36,211 bases of DNA. Origin: Flavobacterium pectinovorum. GTDB taxonomy: Bacteria; Bacteroidota; Bacteroidia; Flavobacteriales; Flavobacteriaceae. The notes under the pieces are model-generated. The model was not told the origin of the DNA and ran no database searches. It saw only the letters and a list, made by a program, of their open reading frames with translations. Positions 17,650 to 25,700 of the stretch are shown in pieces. The first letter of the stretch is position 1. Every line of letters begins with the position of its first letter. The stretch spans positions 1 through 36,211 of the forward strand of contig NZ_RCZH01000030.1 in the NCBI RefSeq assembly GCF_006438875.1, read 5' to 3'. Position numbers and translations under genes: made by a program.

Positions 17650-18525
17650 TTAGGAAAGGGGAGTACGATTTGTTTTTTGACTAATTTGATGTATAGCAAC
17701 TTTAAGGACCTGCCAAGAAATCGTAGAGGTATGATGATCTGGATTAAAACGATTTCTCACCTGTTCGTTAGGATGTATATAATTGCGGAAATCTCTAAGA
17801 GAATGACTGAATTTTTTAACGTCTTCTTTAATGTATCCAACTTCACAAGAAACATCTATTAAATTGGACAGTGTCCACTCATGATGACTTTTTACCCGTC
17901 CATCTTTTTTGGGAGCACTAATTGCCATGTTGTAAAGACCAATATTTTTATTAGCTAAACCAGTTAATAATCCTTCCAAGGTGCTTCCGCATAAAAATAT
18001 AACAGAAAGAGGAGCTTCTACACTCAGGCATTTTTTGATTTCTGAAATCCTGAGAGTAAGAGTTTCTGTAAGTGAAGCATCTAAATTCAATGTATCTAAT
18101 CCTAATTCATCGAATTCTTTTTTTAGAAAATCATCTTCTACTGAATTTGCTTTTGAATTTGTTTCTTCAAAAATTATTTTGTCGGCTTTACCAAAACTTA
18201 TAGTAGCTCCATAGCGTATTACTTTCCAACTATCAAAAACAAGAAATTTATTAAAATCATCAATCATTTTATCAAGGCTGCTAAAGTTTCCAATGAAATT
18301 TACTGGAGCAAAGAGTTGAATAATGCATTTATCCAATTCTGGTGTTCCATTAATTTTATTTAGTTTTTCATCAGTGAATTTCCATCTGGATGGAAAACCT
18401 TCACCATAAGAATCGTTAAAACCTAAATTATTGAAAAACGTAACTAGTTTTGGGCCTGTTCTATATTCGGTTTCCTCATTGATTAGACCTCTCAATTTTT
18501 CAAGTGTTTTCTGTTGTAATATCAT
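17650..18525 (-). CDS. AbiJ-like HEPN-domain protein
   Basis: 291 aa from ATG at 18525. The N-terminal part (GPKLVTFFNNLGFNDSYG, GFPSRWKFTDEKL, NGTPELDKCI, FAPVNFIG) matches my recollection of the AbiJ N-terminal domain 3. The C-terminal part ends in the HEPN active-site-like LRDFRNYIHP (R244, R247, N248, H251). The family is associated with abortive infection and putative RNase activity. The frame also opens at a TTG at 18564, but that TTG lies inside GATATTTG, close to the Bacteroidota -7 promoter element TANNTTTG, so I prefer the ATG 39 bp downstream. It is the first gene of the operon: the helicase begins 83 bp after its stop. Together they look like a HEPN-helicase defence pair. Confidence 0.75.
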   Translation of the reverse strand: MILQQKTLEKLRGLINEETEYRTGPKLVTFFNNLGFNDSYGEGFPSRWKFTDEKLNKINGTPELDKCIIQLFAPVNFIGNFSSLDKMIDDFNKFLVFDSWKVIRYGATISFGKADKIIFEETNSKANSVEDDFLKKEFDELGLDTLNLDASLTETLTLRISEIKKCLSVEAPLSVIFLCGSTLEGLLTGLANKNIGLYNMAISAPKKDGRVKSHHEWTLSNLIDVSCEVGYIKEDVKKFSHSLRDFRNYIHPNEQVRNRFNPDHHTSTISWQVLKVAIHQISQKTNRTPLS

Positions 18526-18561
18526 GTCGCTTTCTTTTAGTGCTTTATTGGAATTATTAAG

Positions 18562-18569
18562 CAAATATC
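18562..18569 (-). promoter_or_regulatory. Possible -7 promoter element of the HEPN/helicase operon
   Basis: On the minus strand this reads GATATTTG, one base from the Bacteroidota -7 consensus TANNTTTG. It lies ~36 bp before the preferred ATG at 18525. I cannot see a strong -33 TTTG at the right distance, so the call is weak. Confidence 0.25.
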
Positions 18570-18660
18570 ATTTAAAGTTTAAAAGTACTTGAACGATATA
18601 AATTCAGTTTTTTTATTTCGAAATTAATTGCAAAATTTAGATATTTATGATTAACAATTA

Positions 18661-18674
18661 TACGGAAATCCGTA
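18661..18674. repeat. Palindrome TACGG-N4-CCGTA (copy 1)
   Basis: TACGG AAAT CCGTA. The same half-sites with a different 4-nt centre occur at 21454-21469 (TTACGG TTTT CCGTAA). The two bracket the relic genes and the CBASS operon. They could be operator sites, an intergenic palindromic repeat or recombination scars. There is no T-run to make this a good terminator. Confidence 0.4.
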
Positions 18675-18709
18675 AATATATCTTTAGATATAAAAAGTAA
18701 ACTCAAGAA

Positions 18710-18892
18710 CTATGCATTAAAAGAATTTTGGATGTACGACCATATTACACCTTTTTTATTTACATCTGTCAGTTTACGATCATTATAAATTTTAGTTAAG
18801 GTTTCTAACGCGTTTTTACCTTTACTAAAATGAAAAAGATAATCTGAAATATCTTCTCTTGAATTTATTATTTGTTAAAGAGTTTTATTCAT
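18710..18892 (-). pseudogene. Relic of an N-terminal domain with an HFSKG motif, possibly AbiGi-like
   Basis: On the minus strand an ATG at 18892 reads MNKTL, hits TAA, then continues in frame QIINSREDISDYLFHFSKG, KNALETLTKIYNDRKLTDVN, then a short tail to a stop at 18710. The pattern NSREDISDYLFHF(S/T)KG...L..I....L is one I associate with the start of abortive-infection (AbiGi-like) and similar ART-like toxin proteins. Those normally continue with an ICFTEAPL-type strand, which is missing here. The in-frame stop and the truncation indicate a dead fragment. The family link is tentative. Confidence 0.45.
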
Positions 18893-19039
18893 AATTACAA
18901 ATAGCGTTTTGTTATTACAGCGGGTTTGGATTTAAATTAAGCCTATTTTTTGGGTTTGCCAAATCATCCCAGAAACAAAACCAACTTTCCATTAAGCCAA
19001 TCACCCAAATCTGTTGTAGTAGGTATTAGCGGCTGGCAT

Positions 19040-19264
19040 TTATTTAGTCGTGTCAAATATCACATTTCCGTCTCCAGCTGCGCCTATTCTAACCAAAGAG
19101 TCAACAGTTAAGCCAGAAATGTTTAAAATAGTAAGTTTTGCTCCTTTTGCTTTTGTTGCAGCGGCAATTCTTACTAAACTGTCAACTGTGAAGCCTTTAC
19201 TATCAATAATTAGTCCGCCTCATGCGGCTGAAATCCTTACTAATGAATCTACTGTAAATGCCAT
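19040..19264 (-). pseudogene. Small TVDSLVRI-repeat protein with an in-frame TGA
   Basis: From ATG at 19264 the minus strand encodes 74 codons with three copies of FTVDSLVRI or LTVDSLVRI followed by (S/A/G)AA and a short strand-like stretch (residues 3-11, 25-33, 52-60). Copies are spaced about 22 and 27 residues. Codon 15 is TGA (19220-19222), at a place where glycine (GGA) would restore the pattern SAA-G-GGLIID. A single G-to-T change would explain it. Otherwise the frame is intact to TAA at 19040. I recall small bacterial proteins of this LVRIAAAGKG-repeat kind but know no function for them. The plus strand is also open here, but its translation looks like an antisense shadow. Confidence 0.5.
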
Positions 19265-19277
19265 ATTTATTCGTTTT

Positions 19278-19423
19278 TTAAAAATTATCAATTAATGTTG
19301 TTAGAAAGCTATTTGCGATTTCAAAATTTTGGTTTTGCTGGTTGATATATTGCATTTCTTTTAAGCATTGAAAAAGGTTACTTCGAAATCTACAATCACT
19401 AACTATGAAGAACTAACCTCCAT
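19278..19423 (-). pseudogene. Frameshifted small helical protein upstream of the repeat relic
   Basis: ATG at 19423 reads MEVSSS then a stop. In the next frame the sequence continues VSDCRFRSNLFQCLKEM, QYINQQNQNFEIANSFLTT, LIDNF and stops at 19278. The continuation looks like a genuine helical protein tail. It ends 13 bp before the ATG of the TVDSLVRI relic, so the two may have been a two-gene unit. Family unknown. Confidence 0.35.
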
Positions 19424-19528
19424 TAAGAAAATATATAAAAATTTAAATTACTTATCATCATAATGTTTCTTACAAGAATGAATTATTATTTTTTCATTTA
19501 ATAGCCAAAAAACATTTGTTGGCAGAAG

Positions 19529-20305
19529 TTATTTTAATTTATATTGTTCTTTTAATTTTTCCCATTGCTCTGATAAATGAGGATTGTACTTATTGTATAA
19601 TGATTCACTTATCAATAGATTAAAAGTAGATAACGTTGTTTCGTAATTAAGTACGGTCAAAATAATTTCGGGCTCTTTTTTAGTAGTAATTTCTTCTTCT
19701 TTCAAATCATTGTAAAGTCTACAAAAACTGTCTAAAATGTTCTTAACCCGCAGACAAAAAATTGAGTGATTAACGGCATCAGAAATTAAGTATATTGGCA
19801 AAGTTAGTTGTAATACCATTGCCAATATAGTATTATATCCTTGCACAGCGAGCGATAAAACTATAATAGCTACAAGTAAATTTATAACCCATTTATCTTT
19901 AAGTTCTTTAATTGCTAAATTATATGTGAAGTAACAACTTTCGAAGCTATTTGCTCCCATTCTTAAAATTCCATTTTCAATAGTATCATTATTATAATAT
20001 TTGTTTGATTTGTTAGAAGAATAGTTTGTCCCAAAAGAGTTATCAACAAAGTCAGAACGTTTGTCAAATGAAGTATGAAATATTATATAACTTACAGCAA
20101 ATTTAAGAATTGCAAACAAAACTATTATAACTGTATTTGCATTGCTCAAAATTTCAGCCCATTCTTTTAGGCCAATAATGTATTTGTTAAAAATAAAATT
20201 GAGTAATGTTAGTATAGCAGATAGAATCAAAATTTTAAAAGCTATTGAATCAATTTTCTTTGCTAATTTAAATGATTCGCGTAATGGATTGTAGTATTCA
20301 TTCAT
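19529..20305 (-). CDS. CBASS membrane effector (S-4TM/2TM-type)
   Basis: 258 aa from ATG at 20305. Two pairs of hydrophobic helices are visible: residues ~20-42 (AFKILILSAILTLLNFIF) and ~56-78 (TVIIVLFAILKFAVSYIIF), then ~138-157 and ~162-182 (WVINLLVAIIVLSLAVQGY; ILAMVLQLTLPIYLI). Between the pairs is KRSDFVDNSFGTNYSSNKS-NKYYNND...NSFESCYFTYN, which resembles the S-4TM putative pore-forming effector family. The ATG overlaps the stop of the upstream CD-NTase gene in ATGAATGA, implying translational coupling. The role inferred is to bind the cyclic nucleotide and permeabilise the inner membrane. The frame extends to a TTG at 20326, which is less likely as a start. Confidence 0.75.
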   Translation of the reverse strand: MNEYYNPLRESFKLAKKIDSIAFKILILSAILTLLNFIFNKYIIGLKEWAEILSNANTVIIVLFAILKFAVSYIIFHTSFDKRSDFVDNSFGTNYSSNKSNKYYNNDTIENGILRMGANSFESCYFTYNLAIKELKDKWVINLLVAIIVLSLAVQGYNTILAMVLQLTLPIYLISDAVNHSIFCLRVKNILDSFCRLYNDLKEEEITTKKEPEIILTVLNYETTLSTFNLLISESLYNKYNPHLSEQWEKLKEQYKLK

Positions 20306-21290
20306 AGGAAGGGAATTTATCTCCAAAAATTATTTTCCAATTTTCAATTGCCTTTTGTTGATTTTGTTTTTCAATCTCAAAGTCAATTGCAATCACAGCT
20401 GTATCATAACAGCTTTTGGCTTTATTAGATATTTTGTCTCTTTGTTCTACAGTTAAATTGTTTATATTACCTTGAATTCCCTTTGGGTCTTGAACATCAT
20501 AACGGATGTTTAAATATAAGTAATAAAAGAAATCTTTTATATTAATATCGTTATATTCATTTTGAGTATTTTTTGATTTAACGAAATTAATAATAAGAAT
20601 TTCAAATAAATAAGAGCCTAATTTAGGACTTGTGAAGTTGGCATTCCAATATTTCAATGTTCTTACTAATTGATAGACTTTTCCACCGTTATTAATATTT
20701 GTATTTCTAATATTTTCTTGGTCTTTTTCTGGGTTTGTTGCTTTCCAATTTCCACTTCCGTCTGGCATCAGATAAAAATTATTTACTGTGTAAAAGCAAG
20801 GTACAATATCGTAACTCCAAGAGTATGAGGATAAATTTAGTACTGCAACTTCTTGGTTTCTATTAATTTCTGCATTTGCATATTGAGGAACTGTTTCTAA
20901 AGCTTTTACAAGTTTATTAACTACTTTGATGGAATTTAATGTATTATCGTCATTTGATAAATTCTTTAAATTATCAACAGCATTTTCAGTTTGAATATAA
21001 TATTTTTTATTATCATACGTATCAACTTTATAATAAGCATCACCAGCACCAAGACAATACATTAAATCTATATCATCTAGTGGTCTAATTTTCGTATTCC
21101 TTGAGAAGGAGCCGATTTTCAAATGTTTTTCGGGATAGTCATTGGGGAAGTTATCTACATTTTCAGGAAATTTCAAGAGTTGAGTTATTAACCAATCTCG
21201 GCTACTTCGAGCATTGTCAGTGTTTTCTTTAATAAGATTAACAATATCTTTGTTAAATTCTTCAAATGCTTGATTTACATTTTTAGCCAT
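20298..21290 (-). CDS. CD-NTase (SMODS-type cGAS-like nucleotidyltransferase) of CBASS
   Basis: 330 aa. It has the CD-NTase catalytic core: GS at 60-61 in LKIGSFSRNTKIRPLDDIDL, with metal-binding D73 and D75, and the third acid at about D161 in SYDIVPCF. The family-typical sequence YLMPDGSGNWKATNPEKD follows at about 173-190. The helical C-terminal half is consistent with the OAS-like C-terminal domain, and catalytic residues are intact. On phage sensing such enzymes make cyclic di- or trinucleotides that activate a neighbouring effector, here the overlapping membrane protein. No Cap2/Cap3 or HORMA/TRIP13 genes are nearby, so this is a minimal two-gene (type I-like) CBASS. The product nucleotide cannot be predicted from what I see. 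Confidence 0.9.
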   Translation of the reverse strand: MAKNVNQAFEEFNKDIVNLIKENTDNARSSRDWLITQLLKFPENVDNFPNDYPEKHLKIGSFSRNTKIRPLDDIDLMYCLGAGDAYYKVDTYDNKKYYIQTENAVDNLKNLSNDDNTLNSIKVVNKLVKALETVPQYANAEINRNQEVAVLNLSSYSWSYDIVPCFYTVNNFYLMPDGSGNWKATNPEKDQENIRNTNINNGGKVYQLVRTLKYWNANFTSPKLGSYLFEILIINFVKSKNTQNEYNDINIKDFFYYLYLNIRYDVQDPKGIQGNINNLTVEQRDKISNKAKSCYDTAVIAIDFEIEKQNQQKAIENWKIIFGDKFPSYE

Positions 21291-21453
21291 ATTTTTAGAT
21301 TCTGTGGGTTAATTTCTGTCAAAGTTCTAGCGCTTTGTGAGGTTAGGAATAAAGAAGCGAGATTTTTTGGTATAACTTCAGTAAATCTAATTTCGTTTAG
21401 CTTTGTGCATTGTGTTTACTTTGCCAAACTTATAGAACCATTTGGAACTTACT

Positions 21454-21469
21454 TTACGGTTTTCCGTAA
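21454..21469. repeat. Palindrome TTACGG-N4-CCGTAA (copy 2)
   Basis: TTACGG TTTT CCGTAA lies ~165 bp upstream of the CD-NTase start, in the 304-bp gap between it and the regulator gene. It shares half-sites with 18661-18674. It is a possible regulator-binding site. Apart from this and the terminator at 21550, nothing is apparent in 21291-21594. Confidence 0.4.
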
Positions 21470-21549
21470 CAATATCATTTTTATTTGCAAAATAATTCTT
21501 TAATAATGAAATGACTACCGTAGAAATACCTGTTTTTAAATTTGAAAGC

Positions 21550-21580
21550 AAAAAAAAAGATGCAACTGCATCTTTTTTTA
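21550..21580 (-). terminator. Intrinsic terminator after the XRE-type regulator
   Basis: GATGC-AACT-GCATC is flanked by an A-run on the left and a T-run on the right, giving a long stem with a T-tract on either strand. It lies 14 bp past the regulator stop, so it separates that gene from the CBASS operon. Confidence 0.75.
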
Positions 21581-21594
21581 TTCTAAAAGTCTTA

Positions 21595-22074
21595 CTATTT
21601 AGTACTATAAAAATTTCTATTTCCAACTTTGCTTATATTTAGGACGTTGCTTTTAACAAACCTAACTAATATAACAGAAACATTTTTTGACTTAAAATCT
21701 AAATTGTGATCATTTCTAAGCTTCTCAGTAACGTCACTTGCTGATCTTTCGATTTTAAAATAACTAGACTCTATTAAAGTGTTAATTCTATTTGTCAATC
21801 TTGATTTTTCTAGTCGAGAAGCAGGTAACGAAAATCTAGGGCTTAAATCTAATTCTATATCCATAATTTCCTTCGGATGAACCCCCAGAGAAAAACATAC
21901 CTCTATAAAATAAGAGAGGTATGTTTCAAATCCATTTTCAATATTATAAATAGTATTATAGCTAAATCCCGTCAGTGCAGCTAAATCCTCAATCTCTAGT
22001 TCCGCCTTTAGTCTTTCAGCTTTAAGTCTTTTACCTAAAGTTTTTAGTACAATTTCATTTTTATATCTAACCAT
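21595..22074 (-). CDS. XRE-family helix-turn-helix regulator
   Basis: 159 aa from ATG at 22074. Residues ~12-70 form an HTH_3 domain: LGKRLKAERLKAELEIEDLAALTGFSYNTIYNIENG, then YFIEVCFSLGVHPKEIMDIEL. The C-terminal ~90 residues are charged, of unknown fold, and may form a second helical domain. The frame can also be read from a TTG at 22104, but that would place the start inside the 9-bp inverted repeat just upstream, so ATG is preferred. It precedes the CBASS genes on the same strand but has its own terminator. It may regulate itself through the inverted repeat and perhaps the defence genes. Confidence 0.75.
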   Translation of the reverse strand: MVRYKNEIVLKTLGKRLKAERLKAELEIEDLAALTGFSYNTIYNIENGFETYLSYFIEVCFSLGVHPKEIMDIELDLSPRFSLPASRLEKSRLTNRINTLIESSYFKIERSASDVTEKLRNDHNLDFKSKNVSVILVRFVKSNVLNISKVGNRNFYSTK

Positions 22075-22089
22075 ATTCAAATTGACAAA

Positions 22090-22122
22090 TTCATTTGACG
22101 ACAAAAAATATTTTCAAATGAA
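22090..22122. promoter_or_regulatory. Inverted repeat, candidate operator of the regulator gene
   Basis: TTCATTTGA (22090-22098) and TCAAATGAA (22114-22122) are perfect 9-bp inverted copies separated by 15 bp, immediately upstream of the regulator's ATG. The spacing suits a dimeric HTH protein and overlaps where the promoter should be. Confidence 0.45.
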
Positions 22123-22217
22123 ATTTTGTAGTTATAAAAAACTTGTTTATATTTGATTTTTAAAATAAATTTGCGATTCTTCATATAAAAACATTTGAAG
22201 CTTTCGCTTTGAATCCT

Positions 22218-22325
22218 GTTTCAAAAAACTTGGCAGTTTAAACCCACAGGATAATAAGTAGATTGCTCACGCTTACGGCGTGGGCTCACTTATTTGTGGG
22301 TGGGTATGCCAAGTACCTTTGAAAC
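22218..22325 (+). ncRNA. Candidate structured RNA: long interrupted hairpin
   Basis: Five nested stems fold the stretch into one rod: GTTTCAAA (22218-22225) with TTTGAAAC (22318-22325); ACTTGGCA (22228) with TGCCAAGT (22307); CCCACA (22243) with TGTGGG (22295); AATAAGT (22253) with ACTTATT (22288); GCTCACGC (22265) with GCGTGGGC (22278) around a TTACG loop. The innermost stem contains a T/G position that pairs only if the plus strand is transcribed. A T-run (22347-22356) about 20 bp downstream could end the transcript. It sits in a 680-bp gap between the defence and SusCD blocks. 6S-like RNA, a Bacteroidota orphan RNA motif such as Flavo-1, or a DNA hairpin of a mobile element are possible; I cannot assign a family. 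Confidence 0.55.
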
Positions 22326-22677
22326 AATAAGCTGAGTTCCACGCCTCTTTTTTTTGGTCATAACTCAACTTCTCAAAGCAGTCTCCTCAAATTTTAAAGA
22401 AACGTGACCTTATTGTTTAACCTATAAAAAGTTTGAATATGATGTAGCTGTTAATTTATTATTTATTATACCCGGCCCATTACTGTTATTACTTTTGAAT
22501 TAGTCAAATGAAGTGCCGGATTATTACCCTATCGATTCTATACTTTGCAACATTGACAGGCTGAAAAATTATGACCTTTTATTTTAAACCATTAAAACTA
22601 TAAAACTAATTATGCCAATGAATTAAACTTCAAATCTAAATTGAAAGCTCAATTAGAGCTGCAATAAAATAAAAAAT

Positions 22678-22715
22678 GGCCCTCTACGTCAGCGACCAAA
22701 CTAGTATAGAGGACC
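22678..22715 (+). promoter_or_regulatory. Leader hairpin upstream of the SusC gene
   Basis: GG-C-CCTCTA (22678-22686) pairs with TAGAGG-A-CC (22707-22715), with one mismatch and a 20-nt loop, ending 41 bp before the preferred ATG of the SusC gene. This could be a leader structure or an operator. The hairpin spans an upstream in-frame ATG (22676), another reason to reject that start. Confidence 0.3.
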
Positions 22716-22756
22716 ATAGTCAATCAAACCAACGTTTAACTAACCAATCCAATATT

Positions 22757-25700
22757 ATGAATAATTTTTCATTTTACAAGGATAGGAAAGCTCTTTATTG
22801 CCTAATTTTTATCTGGCTATCTATGTCTTTCTTATCCTCTTTTGCCGCAAAGCCAAAAGGGCATTTTTTTAAAATATTACAACAACATCAGATAGAGGGC
22901 ACTGTAACTGATGGAAGTTCTCCCTTGCCGGGTGTTACAATAACGGTAAAAAACAAATTCAATAATACTGTAGTATCTGATTACAGTGGACAGTTTTCCA
23001 TTTCTGCTGCTCCTTATGATACGTTAGTTGTTTCATTCATCGGATTTAAAACGGCTTTAGTTCCTCTTGCGGGAAGGAAAAAAGTTGACATTTCGCTCCA
23101 GTATGATTCTACCACTCTTAAGGAAGTTCGTGTCAATACAGGTTATTATTCTGTCAGGGATAGTGAACGCACAGGGAGCATTGCCAAAATTAAAGCGACG
23201 GATATTGAAAAACAGCCTGTCAACAATCCTTTAGCGGCAATGCAGGGACGTATGGCAGGAGTAAACATCACTCAAAACACAGGAGTGCCGGGCGGCGGAT
23301 TTAACATTCAGATCCGCGGTCTTAACAGTATTCGCGGAGACGGCAATGATCCATTGTATATTGTAAACGGAGTTCCATATTCATCACAGTCGTTGGGAGA
23401 TCTGACCGTTTCTGCATCCGCTATTTCCGGTGTTACAAATCCGCTGAATAATTTAAATGTATCCGACATAGAAAGCATCGAGGTACTGAAAGATGCAGAT
23501 GCAACAGCAATTTACGGTTCTCGTGGGGCAAATGGTGTGGTATTGATCACAACAAAAAAAGGAAGATTGGGAGAAACTCGTTTTAATTTAAATGCATTTA
23601 CGACTGTCGGCAAAGTGGCAAGAAAAATGGATTTAATGCAGACCAACCAGTATCTGTCGATGCGCGCAGAAGCTTTTGCTAATGATGGTATTACTGAATA
23701 TCCTGAAGGGGCTTACGATATTAACGGCACTTGGGATCAAAATCGCAATACCGACTGGCAGAAGGAATTAATCGGAGGCACGGCTTATATTCAAAGTATT
23801 CAAACATCCATTTCAGGCGGTAATAAAAACACACAATTCCTGTTAAGCGGAACTTATCATAAAGAAACAACAGTATTTCCAGGAGATTTTCACTATGGAA
23901 AGGGCTCAATAAACAGCAACATTTCACACCAGTCCGATGATAAGCGCTTCAGGCTTAATTTTTCGGCCGCTTATTCCGGCGATAAAAATGCCCTGCCGGG
24001 CAGGGATTTAACCTCGCGTGCTTATACTCTGGCTCCAAACGCACCGGATCTTTATAACAGTGATGGCAGTCTGAATTGGGAAAACGGCACATTTATCAAT
24101 CCATTGTCATTTCTCAATGGAACATATCTTACCACAAACCAAAACCTCATTGCAAATGTAGTATTGTCTTATAATCTGCTTCAGGGTCTTCAGGCTAAGA
24201 CCAGCATAGGATATAACGATACCAGGCTGTCCCAAAACGTAACCAGCCCGCTAAGTATTTACAGCCCCTATGATACGAGTGAACATGAATCAACTCTATT
24301 TGTGTCTACAGGTACTGGGAGATCATATATTTTCGAACCACAGTTAAGCTATCAAAAAGAATTGAGAGACATAGACCTAAATTTCTTGGTAGGTACAACA
24401 TTCCAGAGCCAAAAAACGATGAAACTGGCACAATCTGCCTTTGGATTTGCAAGTGATGCCCTGATTAATAGTTTGGCGGCTGCTAATACGGTGACTGTGC
24501 TGAATCATGAAGTCACCCAATATAATTATAATGCATTATTTGGGAGAATCAACATCAACTGGTACAAAAAATACATCGTGAACCTTACGGGGCGTCGTGA
24601 TGGTTCAAGCCGTTTTGGACCCGATAATCGTTTCGCCAATTTTGGCGCTCTTGGAGCAGCTTGGTTGTTTTCTAATGAAAATATATTCAAACAGCACAAT
24701 TCCATACTTAGCTTTGGCAAGCTGCGCGGGAGTTATGGCATTACCGGCAATGACCAGATTGGAGATTACCAGTATCTAGATACCTATCAGGTTTCTCCTT
24801 ATTTGTATGATGGGACTGTAGGTCTTTTACCTTCGCGTCTTTATAATCCTGATTTTGGCTGGGAAACAAATAAAAAATTCGAACTCGCATTGGAACTCGG
24901 ATTCTTAAAGGATAATATCTTCCTTTCTGCTGCTTGGTTCCGAAATCGCTCATCCAATCAATTGGTCGGGGTGCCGCTTCCCGGGACGACAGGTTTTTCT
25001 TTTATCCAATCTAATTTTGATGCGACTGTAGAAAATATCGGGTTGGAGCTGGAACTTCGTACCACCAATTTGAAAGGCAGGAATTTCTCCTTGACAAGTA
25101 CAGTAAACCTTACAGTGCCAAAAAACAAACTTGTTTCTTTTCCAGGGATTGAAAGTTCTACTTATGCTAACCAGCTCGTAGTTGGTGAATCACTTTTTAT
25201 CAAGAAAGTTTTCAATTATATAGGTATTGATCCTCAAACTGGTGCCTATACTTTTGAGGATTTCAACGGCGACGGGCAGATAACCTATCAAGACGATCGT
25301 CAGACAATCGTCGATACTTCTCCAAAATACTATGGGGGCCTAAATAATCAGCTGACATATAAAAATTGGTCACTCGATTTTTTATTCCAGTTTGTAAAGC
25401 AGACCGGAAGGAATTACCTGTACACGTCAGCCTTACCCGGCTCATTTGTAAATCAGCCTGTTGAAATGGGAAATCACTTCCCCCAAGATGGAATCAATGC
25501 AATATCGCAACAGTACACTACTGGCCAGAATGGCACATTACTAGAAGCCCATTACAATCTGATTGACAGCAATGCAGCATATAGTGATGCATCTTTTGTA
25601 AGACTCAAGAATGTGTCACTTACGTATGCAATACCATCAGCATGGTCAAAGACCTTTACAGGAAAGGTATACCTGCAGGGGCAAAACTTATTAACTATCA

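Noticed and set aside
19050..19295. Open plus-strand frame of 81 codons across the TVDSLVRI relic
   Set aside because: Its apparent repeat is the antisense image of the minus-strand repeats, which look more like real protein. Kept only as an alternative to the pseudogene call.
22090..22104. TTG (22104) as start of the XRE regulator
   Set aside because: It lies inside the inverted-repeat region expected to hold the promoter. The ATG at 22074 immediately precedes the HTH domain.
22676..22756. Upstream ATG (22676) for the SusC gene
   Set aside because: It would put 27 polar residues before the signal peptide and lies at the base of a hairpin. ATG at 22757 gives a normal signal sequence.
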